From contig NZ_MRTH01000069.1 of NCBI RefSeq assembly GCF_001956045.1, positions 1 to 17,504 of the forward strand: DNA of 17,504 nt, read 5' to 3'. A model generated the notes under the pieces. The model had not been told where the DNA came from and ran no database searches. It saw only the letters and a program-made list of their open reading frames with translations. This document shows positions 1 through 7,213 of this stretch, piece by piece. The position numbers and the translations under genes were made by a program. The first letter of the stretch is position 1, and the number at the start of each line of letters is the position of its first letter. The stretch comes from Paenibacillus sp. FSL H7-0331 (GTDB lineage: Bacteria; Bacillota; Bacilli; Paenibacillales; NBRC-103111).

Positions 1-157
1 CATGTTAGATATATTTTATATCGATTGTGGTAGTTTATATTGGGCTTCAGATATTATAAAAGGCCAATTGTTCCCATGAAGGATACAACGACCTTAAAAT
101 CAATTCTGGAGTGTCTGTGAGATACCATACAATCTACATTTCATTGATAATGTTTAA

Positions 158-280
158 TTAGTCTTCTTTTTCATAAGGTACATCATTAGGGTTATATCGC
201 AAAGAACATTCTTCTTCATCATAAAAAGAACTTCCAGCACTAACAGGACGATCACATCCACATACACACATTTCTTCCAT
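158..280 (-). CDS. Small cysteine-rich protein (40 aa)
   Basis: A 40-codon frame, ATG at 280 to TAA at 158, starting with MEEMCVCGCDRP. An AGGAGG ribosome binding site ends nine bases before the ATG, which makes this short frame credible. Four cysteines, three packed as CxCxC and one about 16 residues later in EECSLRY, could bind a metal in a miniature zinc knuckle, but no histidine is present. The tail is acidic (NPNDVPYEKED). It is the last of a run of minus-strand genes that starts with the OLD nuclease. No family is recognised; the cysteine pattern resembles very short zinc-ribbon proteins of Firmicutes and phages. No function is assigned. Confidence 0.6.
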   Translation of the reverse strand: MEEMCVCGCDRPVSAGSSFYDEEECSLRYNPNDVPYEKED

Positions 281-393
281 GGCTATCAACCTCCTAATAG
301 TATAATATAGAAATTATATCCAAATTTCTTATTATTAGCAAATATTTTATAACTACTCTTAAAACTTGCATTTCATATAAATAAACAGGCGAA

Positions 394-855
394 TTATGCG
401 TAATTCCAACTATCTTTTTCAGAGAAATCTCCCCAAGGATTTTCACCATTAAAAGCACCGACATAAAGAACATTATCGGCTCTAATAATCCATTCCATGC
501 CGTGCTCTATTTCCCATTCACAATTTAATTCCATATCAATCACAGGCTCATGTCCATTTTTAGGTACTGGGATTATTAATACACTAGGATATATTAGACT
601 TAGGACATCAGTTGGTTTTTCGAATATCTTCTCTTCTTCACCGATCATACTAAGAAAATCATTGCAATAGCGTATTGATGCTAAACATAATTGCAATACA
701 ACTACTTCACTCAATGAATTTAAATATTCTATACAACGATTAGCATATTCCTCGTTTGTATCTTCATCAATTGAAACTCTTATGTCACGGTCAAACAAAG
801 AAAAGTAACAATCACCTTCTAATCCATATTTTGTTTGCTGGATATTTTTTATCAT
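394..855 (-). CDS. Hypothetical protein, 153 aa, possible immunity-type fold
   Basis: Start ATG at 855 is preceded by AAGGAG at good spacing. The protein is acidic and soluble, without signal peptide or membrane segment. The C-terminal part contains CEWEIEHGMEWIIR followed by VLYVGAFNGENPW. This W(D/E)xEHG(L/M)...VG pattern resembles the end of DUF6985-type proteins, some of which sit in toxin-immunity loci. That link is recognition by eye and weak. It lies between two small cysteine-rich genes on the same strand and may be transcribed with them and with the OLD nuclease upstream. Function unknown. Confidence 0.65.
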   Translation of the reverse strand: MIKNIQQTKYGLEGDCYFSLFDRDIRVSIDEDTNEEYANRCIEYLNSLSEVVVLQLCLASIRYCNDFLSMIGEEEKIFEKPTDVLSLIYPSVLIIPVPKNGHEPVIDMELNCEWEIEHGMEWIIRADNVLYVGAFNGENPWGDFSEKDSWNYA

Positions 856-911
856 TCCTACATTCTCCTTATAAATGGAATTCTAATAAAACATGCCTTT
901 TATAATAGTAA

Positions 912-1091
912 TTATTGTTTCTTAAAATTCGGATCAAAAATCCACTTTTCATCTAAGGCTCTGAGTCTGTGTTTTAAGATACTTCCACATGAAGGACAAG
1001 GATGTGTAAACTCATCTTTTTCAGGGAAATACTTTTCTATATGTACATCGTAAGGTTGACCACAGTTGCATTTATGAGTGTAATTAATCAC
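912..1091 (-). CDS. Small zinc-ribbon-like protein (59 aa, GTG start)
   Basis: A 59-codon frame from GTG at 1091 to TAA at 912. AGGGGAGG lies 11 bases upstream of the GTG, and no in-frame ATG exists. The protein has HKCNCGQPY near the N-terminus and HPCPSCGS about 22 residues later, a CxC...CxxC four-cysteine set typical of a single zinc ribbon. The tail (LKHRLRALDEKWIFDPNF) is basic and aromatic. Such mini-ribbons may be nucleic-acid or protein adaptors, but no specific role can be given. It lies 40 bases behind the 110-residue gene on the same strand and 56 bases ahead of the 153-residue gene, consistent with one transcript. Confidence 0.6.
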   Translation of the reverse strand: MINYTHKCNCGQPYDVHIEKYFPEKDEFTHPCPSCGSILKHRLRALDEKWIFDPNFKKQ

Positions 1092-1131
1092 AACTTAATA
1101 TACCTCCCCTAAAATAGCCATTTTATTGAGA

Positions 1132-1464
1132 CTACCACGACGTACGTCTTTGAGCTATCAAAGCTAATTTCTCATCTAAATCATTATAGATTGACTTAAA
1201 ATTAGATCTGACTTCATCACTAAAAGCAAACATACTTGGAAACTCTTCTATTTTTCTAATTACAATCTCCAACTCACCTAAAGCCTCTTCTATTTCTATC
1301 TCATCTACTCTAACTATATCCTTTGGGTGCAAAGCAAATATAGATTCTACATGAGACTTAGCGCGGTTTAGTATCAATGTAGCATCATACTCCGAGTGAA
1401 TAGATGCCCAAATGTTGTTTTTCTGATTCAAATTAAATCTCTTCTCTGCATAATTGTATCTCAT
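1132..1464 (-). CDS. Hypothetical helical protein, 110 aa
   Basis: ATG at 1464 is preceded by AAGGAG seven bases upstream. The protein is largely helical and charged, with an acidic middle (VDEIEIEEALGELEIVIRKIEEF) and no signal peptide, membrane span or cysteine motif. No family is recognised. It is the first gene behind the OLD nuclease, 92 bases downstream, with a perfect inverted repeat in the gap. That makes it a candidate partner or regulator of the nuclease, but this rests only on position. Confidence 0.65.
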   Translation of the reverse strand: MRYNYAEKRFNLNQKNNIWASIHSEYDATLILNRAKSHVESIFALHPKDIVRVDEIEIEEALGELEIVIRKIEEFPSMFAFSDEVRSNFKSIYNDLDEKLALIAQRRTSW

Positions 1465-1503
1465 CTTAATCTCCTTTTATTACATTAGTTTAAAACAGTC
1501 ATT

Positions 1504-1554
1504 ATATTCACTGTAATATACATAAAACCAAATTAGTAGTACTACAGTGAATAT
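1504..1554. repeat. Perfect 12-bp inverted repeat behind the OLD gene
   Basis: ATATTCACTGTA at 1504-1515 is matched exactly by TACAGTGAATAT at 1543-1554, with a 27-base spacer. The right arm ends two bases from the end of the nuclease gene. Read on the minus strand, a short TTTT follows the hairpin a few bases later, so it could be a weak terminator or processing site. It could equally be an operator for the downstream 110-residue gene. Confidence 0.6.
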
Positions 1555-1556
1555 TG

Positions 1557-3653
1557 TTAATTGTGTTGTATCTTTTGAAATAATTTTATCCACTTATCTA
1601 CAAATTCAGGCTCAAATGTTGTTCTGTTTTTGCTGAAGGATGTCTTTGATCTTTTAGATAGTTCGACTTTCCAACCTTTTTCTAACTGAATTCCAGTAGT
1701 AATTGCATAATGCTCTATTTGAGGAACAATTGGCTTTCCGACTTCAAATACATCCATAAAATCTTCTTCAGTATCTTCTGGCTTAGGAAGATAATTTGTT
1801 GCTACATTTGCTAAAAACTGACCAGAGAGAATATCTTCAATCTCTGCGTTATCAAAATTAATAATTTCATTAACTAATATTACTCGATCCTCCTGTCCAT
1901 TATAAAGACCATCTTTCAGTTTTTTTGAGATACCTATACCTGATAGATCCCCATCGACTATACAATATGGTAATGATTGTCCTTTTCCAGTGATAATCGA
2001 TGCAACTGCTTGTATTCCCTTAACTCCACCAGAAGGAATAAAAATCACTTCTCGATTAGGAGTTATCAAGCCTCTACCGATTAAATAGTTTTTTATACTA
2101 CTCAGATATATTTGGTCAGAAGGGCCTTCTACAATAACAGAATAGCACCCCTGTAGTAAGACATCGGAAATGGTAAGTCCAAGTGCTGCATGAACAGGAT
2201 AAATCGATTGACTTTGATTAGCTTTTTTTTCTCCTGCTCTTAAATCAGAGGATACAGAAGTCAAACCTCTGTCATCTACATATACTGCTTTAACTCTGTC
2301 AAGGTGATTTGAGTCAACCATAAAAGGAGAATGCGTCGTATATATAATTTGATTCGTTGAAGATAGGTTTTCAAAAAATAAAGCTAAATCTCTCTGAGCT
2401 ATTGGGTGGAGTGAAACACCTGGCTCATCAAGAAGTAATATTGAATTTTTGTGAGTTGAGCTACTCTCGACTAAAAAAACTAAATAAAAACTTAAAAACC
2501 ATTGAAGACCTGTGCTTCTACTTTCCAATTCAATATCTTCAGGACGCTTATCATCTGAAACCCATATTCTAAAGTAATTGCCGTCCGCTTGAAACCTAAA
2601 CCTATAGTCTCCTTGCTTCCACCAATCTCTAAATTTGCCTGTCAGTTCAGTACCAGCAGATTGTAAAAGAATATCACGTTCTTTCTTCTTTTCGGCAACA
2701 ACTGCAATCTGTTGCTCAGTAGGTGTAGCACCTTGCTGAAAATCAACACCAAGATCCATTATTTCTTGAGGCTTTAGCCTAACAAAATCAAATAGCACTT
2801 TAAGTGTTCTTGCTTTAGCTGCTTCTTTTATCCCTATATCATCTCGGCTCATATTTTGAATAATTTGAGGTAAATATATTTCCGAATCTAAATTTCCATA
2901 ATTTGAGTAATATACAAATGTAGGCAAATGATTAATAATTGTTTCATAGACTTTTTCATTTTCACGTGGATCTGGCATTTCTAAAAATGATATATAGTCA
3001 TCGAACTCATCCATAACTTGTCCAATCCTCGGAACAATTGTTGACCTTTTTGATCCCTTAGAGATATCAATTTCGTCGAGATGATCCTTTATTTTTTTTA
3101 ATATCTGAATGTTAATCTCGGTTTCTATGGACTCTAATTCTTTAATCTGGTTTCCTAATAAAGATATTGCATTTTCTTTAATATTTTCTTCTGCTTTCAC
3201 AGTTATATTTAAGGCATTTATGTCATCAAAAGCTATGTTTAGAATACTTATGATGTCTTCTTTTTTGGGTTCAATTTTATGTACTAAGTTTGGAAAATCT
3301 AAATGATACTTACCAGAGTAATCTCTTTTAACTATTACTTCATTAAACTGTTCACTTGGTCTTAAGGTATATTCAGAAAGTTCAATACTTATATTGTTGG
3401 ATAATCTGAATTTAACTTCGATAAACACAGGTTTTTCAGTCATTTCCCTAATAGTTCCGTATCTGTTTCTTGGATAATCTTGAATTGGGTTAATAACTCC
3501 ATCTTTAGCTGGGTTGAATTTCCATAGGGGAACTAGAAGATTTGTTTTACCAGATTCATTCGTCCCTATGAAGGCAGTTATCTCACTGGTTTCAATCCAA
3601 CCACTATCATTCACTGACCTGAAATCACACACTCTGTAACCTACAAGTTCCAT
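1557..3653 (-). CDS. OLD-family ATPase/TOPRIM nuclease
   Basis: A 698-residue protein with the two-part layout of OLD (overcoming lysogenization defect) nucleases: an N-terminal ABC-type ATPase and a C-terminal TOPRIM nuclease. Visible motifs are Walker A GTNESGKT (30-37), signature-like SRSTGLQ (378-384), Walker B ILLLDEP (405-411) and the H-loop TTHSPF (439-444). The TOPRIM residues are E509 in VEGPSD, the DGD at 567-569, and acidic E604/E606. All expected catalytic residues are present, so it looks active. Characterised OLD proteins cleave or degrade DNA under ATPase control, and relatives act in phage defence (P2 Old, GajA of Gabija). No UvrD-type helicase (GajB) lies beside it, so it is a stand-alone OLD or is paired with an unknown small gene. 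It has its own promoter about 110 bases upstream. Confidence 0.92.
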   Translation of the reverse strand: MELVGYRVCDFRSVNDSGWIETSEITAFIGTNESGKTNLLVPLWKFNPAKDGVINPIQDYPRNRYGTIREMTEKPVFIEVKFRLSNNISIELSEYTLRPSEQFNEVIVKRDYSGKYHLDFPNLVHKIEPKKEDIISILNIAFDDINALNITVKAEENIKENAISLLGNQIKELESIETEINIQILKKIKDHLDEIDISKGSKRSTIVPRIGQVMDEFDDYISFLEMPDPRENEKVYETIINHLPTFVYYSNYGNLDSEIYLPQIIQNMSRDDIGIKEAAKARTLKVLFDFVRLKPQEIMDLGVDFQQGATPTEQQIAVVAEKKKERDILLQSAGTELTGKFRDWWKQGDYRFRFQADGNYFRIWVSDDKRPEDIELESRSTGLQWFLSFYLVFLVESSSTHKNSILLLDEPGVSLHPIAQRDLALFFENLSSTNQIIYTTHSPFMVDSNHLDRVKAVYVDDRGLTSVSSDLRAGEKKANQSQSIYPVHAALGLTISDVLLQGCYSVIVEGPSDQIYLSSIKNYLIGRGLITPNREVIFIPSGGVKGIQAVASIITGKGQSLPYCIVDGDLSGIGISKKLKDGLYNGQEDRVILVNEIINFDNAEIEDILSGQFLANVATNYLPKPEDTEEDFMDVFEVGKPIVPQIEHYAITTGIQLEKGWKVELSKRSKTSFSKNRTTFEPEFVDKWIKLFQKIQHN

Positions 3654-3764
3654 CGTTTACACCCTTCCAATATGAGAATTTCCTAAATCAATAATTTTAC
3701 CAATAAAAACCACTAGGTATTTCTTAATTTCGACAACATCCGATGTATTTCCTTCTTATTCCAA

Positions 3765-3793
3765 ATAATACTTCAATAATCTAAATGTGTAAA
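3765..3793 (-). promoter_or_regulatory. Sigma-A-type promoter of the OLD gene
   Basis: Minus strand TTTACA (3793-3788), 17-base spacer, TATTAT (3770-3765). It leaves a leader of roughly 100 bases before the ATG at 3653. Within the leader an AAGGA precedes a possible eight-codon frame (MLSKLRNT), which could be a leader peptide or chance. Confidence 0.55.
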
Positions 3794-3852
3794 CGTATTT
3801 TTCATTATTTATATTAACATTCATAATAAATGCACCTTTTCATTACATTAAA

Positions 3853-3877
3853 AAGGGACACATTAATTGTGTCCCTT
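3853..3877 (-). terminator. Intrinsic terminator of the small secreted protein gene
   Basis: A 10-bp perfect stem (arms 3853-3862 and 3868-3877) with a five-base loop, starting seven bases past the stop codon at 3884. On the minus strand it is followed by a run of five T. It is the cleanest terminator in the window and separates this gene from the OLD gene. Confidence 0.88.
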
Positions 3878-3883
3878 AACTGT

Positions 3884-4159
3884 TCAGAAACAATATTCTT
3901 CCTCATGGATATAAGCGCTTAATTGCCAATTGCTATTTAGTATACGTGTTTGAGCTGCTTCAGCTTCAGCCCAATCAGCATATGGGCCAAAAGTTTCGAC
4001 ATAACCGTAAGAATCTGATGCTGTCACAAAGAACTTCCATATGTTGCAACCTGACCCAAAAGATTGATGAGCCACCGTACTGTTGCTTTTTGCAAAAACA
4101 GCACTTGGTAAAGTGAAAATTACGGCACATAATGCGAGGATTAATAACTTTTTTAACAT
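3884..4159 (-). CDS. Small secreted protein, 91 aa
   Basis: The frame is open from 4189, but AGGAGG sits nine bases before the internal ATG at 4159, giving a start of MLKKLLILAL. Residues 1-23 then form a classical signal peptide (KK, a hydrophobic core, cleavage after VFA). The mature protein of about 68 residues is rich in aromatics, with cysteines in GSGCNIW and at the end (EEYCF) that could form one disulfide. The stretch YGPYADWAEAEAAQTRI resembles short repeats seen in exported proteins, but no family is recognised. The gene has its own promoter (4195-4223) and terminator (3853-3877), so it is monocistronic. Function unknown. Confidence 0.8.
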   Translation of the reverse strand: MLKKLLILALCAVIFTLPSAVFAKSNSTVAHQSFGSGCNIWKFFVTASDSYGYVETFGPYADWAEAEAAQTRILNSNWQLSAYIHEEEYCF

Positions 4160-4194
4160 AAGTGCATTCCTCCTATTTGGTAGATTCATAGTTT

Positions 4195-4223
4195 ATTGTA
4201 ATTTATTACCACAACTATAACAA
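4195..4223 (-). promoter_or_regulatory. Sigma-A-type promoter of the small secreted protein gene
   Basis: Minus strand TTGTTA (4223-4218), 17-base spacer, TACAAT (4200-4195). It gives a short leader containing the AGGAGG used for the ATG at 4159. Confidence 0.65.
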
Positions 4224-4245
4224 TAGGAACAATGTACTTATTTGC

Positions 4246-4265
4246 AATAAAACGGCTCTTTTATT
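4246..4265 (-). terminator. A-U stem-loop at the end of the CoiA-like gene
   Basis: AATAAAA (4246-4252) and TTTTATT (4259-4265) can pair around a six-base loop. The arm overlaps the stop codon, and on the minus strand the right half supplies a TTTTATT tract. It is a weak terminator candidate. A near copy lies at the end of the gene at 7214. Confidence 0.35.
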
Positions 4266-5181
4266 CGCACTCAATACACCTGTATCCAGCATCATATTTA
4301 TCATATGATTTATCGTCATACAGGGCCTGAAGAATATATTCACTATATAAAAAATGCCTACCTATAAAAAAATCACATTTTCTGCATATGTGTGCTCTGT
4401 AAGTTGAGCTAGTAGTTTCACTGAATACTCTCTTTGTGTCGACTCCATATGTCGATGCTAACTCCAACTCGACTTTATTAAAAGCATCAACCGAATAACG
4501 TCCATATATTGATACCATAGCTGCAATCTTTATTTTATCCCTACAACTCCAGCAAGCACCCTTAATTATGTACAAATAATTTTTTACAGTAGCATTCCCA
4601 CACTTAGTGCATTTCGGATTTAAGCAGACATCAACATGTGTTGGTAGTAGTATATCGAAAAATACTTGATTAATATCCTCATGACTATCTAACTTAAACA
4701 TAATTAATGTGACTTTATTCTTTTTGTAGTAATCAATAACTATTTTCTCAGGAGCATGAGACACAACAATTTCAATTGCTATTATAAACTTTCCGTTTTT
4801 GTCAAATAAGGATATATCAGGTCTACATACTCCGAAACTAAATTCTTTTCTTACTTCTACACTTTTCTTAATCAAATTTCTAAAATGTCTATCGTCACAT
4901 GACTGACATTTCCAAGACATGTTGACTTCCATGTTTTTATCTATAGATTCTAATAAGCTAATGTATAGAAGTTCTTTAAAACCAAAATGTAATGCTGATT
5001 CTGGAGAACAGTTTGGAGTAGGATTTATATGTGCGAAATGGGGACGATTTTTCTGTCCTTTTCTCGGCCTCATCTGATTACTACAAATTAGACAGAAATA
5101 TTAATCCCCTTTAATGGCATTTGCTGCTGTAATTATCTCGTTACTCCTGTTTTTAGATATACTATAAAGAAGTTCTTTCAT
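4261..5181 (-). pseudogene. CoiA-like nuclease gene with an in-frame stop
   Basis: CoiA-type proteins act in competence and DNA processing: an N-terminal zinc knuckle ending in HFAH, then a PD-(D/E)XK nuclease fold. From ATG at 5181 (GGAGG upstream) the frame reads 26 codons (MKELLYSISKN... ending AIKGD), hits TAA at 5101-5103, and continues in the same frame with YFCLICSNQ, then MRPRKGQKNRPHFAH and on to 4261. The CxxC knuckle thus lies behind the stop but ahead of the next ATG (5073), which has no good ribosome binding site. Downstream, RPDISLF (D86 counted from 5073) and AIEIVVSH (E101) fit the nuclease core. Cysteine pairs near the middle and end (CTKC, CWSC, CRKC, CIEC) suggest further zinc ribbons. 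One base change explains the break (TAA for a TAT-type codon). It is a nonsense pseudogene, a restart product from 5073, or a read-through or sequencing case. Confidence 0.75.
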
Positions 5182-5214
5182 AAAAAGCACCTCCAAATGA
5201 TGTCTTCAATAGGT

Positions 5215-6069
5215 TTATAATGCAGACACATCACAAAATAAACTCAACAAAACAGGACTCCTTAACATTCCATTCTTAGTCCAGTTCCTCGTTTTAACTC
5301 TCGCTTTTATCATAGGTTCCATATACACAAAACTTTTATCTTCCTTATACGTCAAACGATGCTTAACACTGTTTAAAGCTTTCTTATGTTCAGGTGTGAC
5401 TCCAAACTCAATAAATCCACTTGGACGCTTAGATCCATCCATAGTGTCTATAGATGTTAACCATCCGAAATCTTTTTTTCTGTAACCAGTAATATAAACT
5501 TCAGCATATGTCCAGTTGATTACCTTTTGCCATGACCATGATCGTCTATCGATTTCATATTTTGAATCTTTCTTCTTTATGACTATTCCCTCTAATCCAT
5601 GCTGCTGGATGAGCTTAAAATATTCCAGTGTATCACCTTCAACCATTTTAACTTTCTTGTAGTAGTCATTTTCTAAAAATGACTCCTCAAGCAGCTCCTT
5701 ACGTCTTAGGAGTGGTAAACTGGTTACATCGATTCCTTTATATCGAATAATGTCAAACGCACAGAACGTAACTTTATCTTTGCTTTTCTTTGACTTAAAT
5801 CTTGTAACCATTGCTTCAAAATCAGGTTTGCCATCTTGATCTGAAACTATTAGTTCCCCATCAAGTATAGTTCCATTCGATAAAGGACTATCGTACAATT
5901 CCGAAAATTTTGAAGTTACATCATTATTGTGTCTGGTATAGAGTTTGAGTTTATCCATATTGGAGACTAAAAGACGAAAACCATCTAGCTTTAACTCAGC
6001 TACATGGCTAGGGCTGTTGTATGGTTGGTTGTTTACTGCATATTGGAGCAGCATTGGAGAATAGAACAT
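5215..6069 (-). CDS. ATP-dependent DNA ligase, phage YoqV-like
   Basis: A 284-residue nucleotidyltransferase-fold ligase that seals nicks through a lysine-AMP intermediate. Motifs in order: KLDGFR (27-32, K27 adenylated), LDGEL (motif III, 69-73), FCAFDI (IIIa, 102-107), EGIVIK (IV, 160-165) and WQKVI (V, K182). A C-terminal OB-fold ends in MLRSPVLLSLF, resembling motif VI. Start and layout resemble the small ligase YoqV of Bacillus prophage SPbeta and the ligase domain of LigD. It is complete and probably active. An AGGTGATG ribosome binding site precedes the ATG at 6069. Its stop lies 33 bases before the start of the CoiA-like gene, so the two were probably one operon: a nuclease with a ligase. 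It is an accessory enzyme, not the housekeeping NAD-dependent LigA. Confidence 0.92.
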   Translation of the reverse strand: MFYSPMLLQYAVNNQPYNSPSHVAELKLDGFRLLVSNMDKLKLYTRHNNDVTSKFSELYDSPLSNGTILDGELIVSDQDGKPDFEAMVTRFKSKKSKDKVTFCAFDIIRYKGIDVTSLPLLRRKELLEESFLENDYYKKVKMVEGDTLEYFKLIQQHGLEGIVIKKKDSKYEIDRRSWSWQKVINWTYAEVYITGYRKKDFGWLTSIDTMDGSKRPSGFIEFGVTPEHKKALNSVKHRLTYKEDKSFVYMEPMIKARVKTRNWTKNGMLRSPVLLSLFCDVSAL

Positions 6070-6142
6070 TTTATCATCACCTGATACAATTGTAACTCAC
6101 AATCAGCAAAAATAGTTCAGGCAAATATTACTACTAAATAAC

Positions 6143-7105
6143 TTAACTTTCTATATTGCTCACCTTGCCAGACCAATCAAAATGAAGATAATGTGTTTTC
6201 AGACCATCACCTTTGTATATCCACGTTTCTGAAAAACCTATATCAACCTTATAAGTATATATGTCACTCGGAGTTCCCCACGTAAGTTCAACCATCGGTC
6301 TTGTCATGCCAGTTCTAACAATCTCTTGACGTATCGAGGTTTTTATTTCTTCCGACCAGTTGTAGCTCTCCAGTGGATCACTCGTTATTAGCATTTGAGT
6401 TATAGCGTCCATAGATACGAAACTAACTGTATACTGCTTCTCATTGTTTGCTAAAGTAACCGTAGTGCCATTGAAACTAATAACATTCTGCTTCTTATAT
6501 TTTTCCTTCATTGCCACATAACCAACAGGTCTATATTTGTTCCATAGCACTGGATTATTTCTCCAAAAGGTTTCGGCATCAGTATCTAATTTTAGAATAC
6601 TTGCTGCCATTTCAATTTTTTGTTTATTTTTACTTACAGTTGTCCAAGATATATCTTTACTAAAATTACCCGTTGTGATGTCTATTTTACCATCTTCACC
6701 ATAAGCTATTTGCATGTCAAGATATTCACTCAAAAATGTAAGAGGAGCATATAATACGTAATCCTGTGAAATAATTGAATACTCTAATCGTGTATTGTGT
6801 TCATCCATTCCACTACCGAAGTATGTCATCATAGTTTGGTCTGGAACTATCAATAGTACCCGAGAAGGGTGATTAATTCTAATTACACCATTTTTATCTT
6901 CAGCTGACATTTTCAATTGTCCTATTACATCCCATAGAGGTATGAAAATGGCATTATTTCGTATAACAGGCACATATTCTGTATTTAATTGCTGACCATT
7001 AATAAAAACAGTATACTCAGATTCATTTGCTGAAGCATTTAATGGAACAAAGATATATACGAGTAAAAACATAAACAAGACAGAATAACTAATACATCTT
7101 TTCAA
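6143..7105 (-). CDS. Secreted stalk-domain protein (copper amine oxidase N-terminal-like)
   Basis: The frame opens with ATG at 7114, but GGAG touches that ATG directly. TTG at 7105 lies nine bases behind the GGAG and gives MKRCISYSVLF, a better-spaced start, so TTG is preferred. A signal peptide (hydrophobic core ending near NASANE) is followed by VFINGQQL...VPVIRNNAIFIPLWDVIGQL, then a second half with YAPLTFLSEYLDMQ. This is the duplicated pattern of the copper-amine-oxidase N-terminal 'stalk' domain common in Paenibacillus surface proteins. The C-terminal third (WGTPSDIYTYKVDIGFSETWIYKGDG) looks like a separate small beta-domain often found behind a WG(T/K)P motif. It is secreted or wall-associated, function unknown. 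Despite the domain name there is no reason to expect an oxidase. Confidence 0.8.
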   Translation of the reverse strand: MKRCISYSVLFMFLLVYIFVPLNASANESEYTVFINGQQLNTEYVPVIRNNAIFIPLWDVIGQLKMSAEDKNGVIRINHPSRVLLIVPDQTMMTYFGSGMDEHNTRLEYSIISQDYVLYAPLTFLSEYLDMQIAYGEDGKIDITTGNFSKDISWTTVSKNKQKIEMAASILKLDTDAETFWRNNPVLWNKYRPVGYVAMKEKYKKQNVISFNGTTVTLANNEKQYTVSFVSMDAITQMLITSDPLESYNWSEEIKTSIRQEIVRTGMTRPMVELTWGTPSDIYTYKVDIGFSETWIYKGDGLKTHYLHFDWSGKVSNIES

Positions 7106-7194
7106 AAGGTTCATCTCCTATAGTGGGTAATAATACCTAAATGAGTTTACCATTTATAGGAATATTAGTCTACTTTTATTTGTTCTTGAGTTGC

Positions 7195-7213
7195 AATAAA
7201 ACAATTATTTTAT
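7195..7213 (-). terminator. A-U stem-loop behind the coiled-coil membrane protein gene
   Basis: AATAAAA (7195-7201), a six-base loop and TTTTAT (7208-7213) directly abut the stop codon at 7214. The outer flank TTGCAATAAAAC (7191-7202) is identical over 12 bases to 4242-4253 behind the CoiA-like gene. It is a weak A-U-only terminator candidate. Confidence 0.35.

Noticed and set aside
1..157. Short frames at the left edge, including MLDIFYIDCGSLYW from position 2
   Set aside because: Only about 25 codons, no ribosome binding site visible, no recognisable product; could be an edge effect.
835..1053. 72-residue plus-strand frame
   Set aside because: Antisense to the zinc-ribbon mini-protein and the start of the 153-residue gene, with no ribosome binding site.
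2357..2572. 71-residue plus-strand frame inside the OLD gene
   Set aside because: Antisense shadow of conserved ATPase sequence (Walker B region).
3109..3306. 65-residue plus-strand frame inside the OLD gene
   Set aside because: Antisense shadow of the helical insert of the ATPase.
1557..6069. Complete Gabija, retron or other named multi-gene defence system
   Set aside because: The OLD gene has no UvrD-like helicase or reverse transcriptase beside it, and no methyltransferase or specificity subunit is present.
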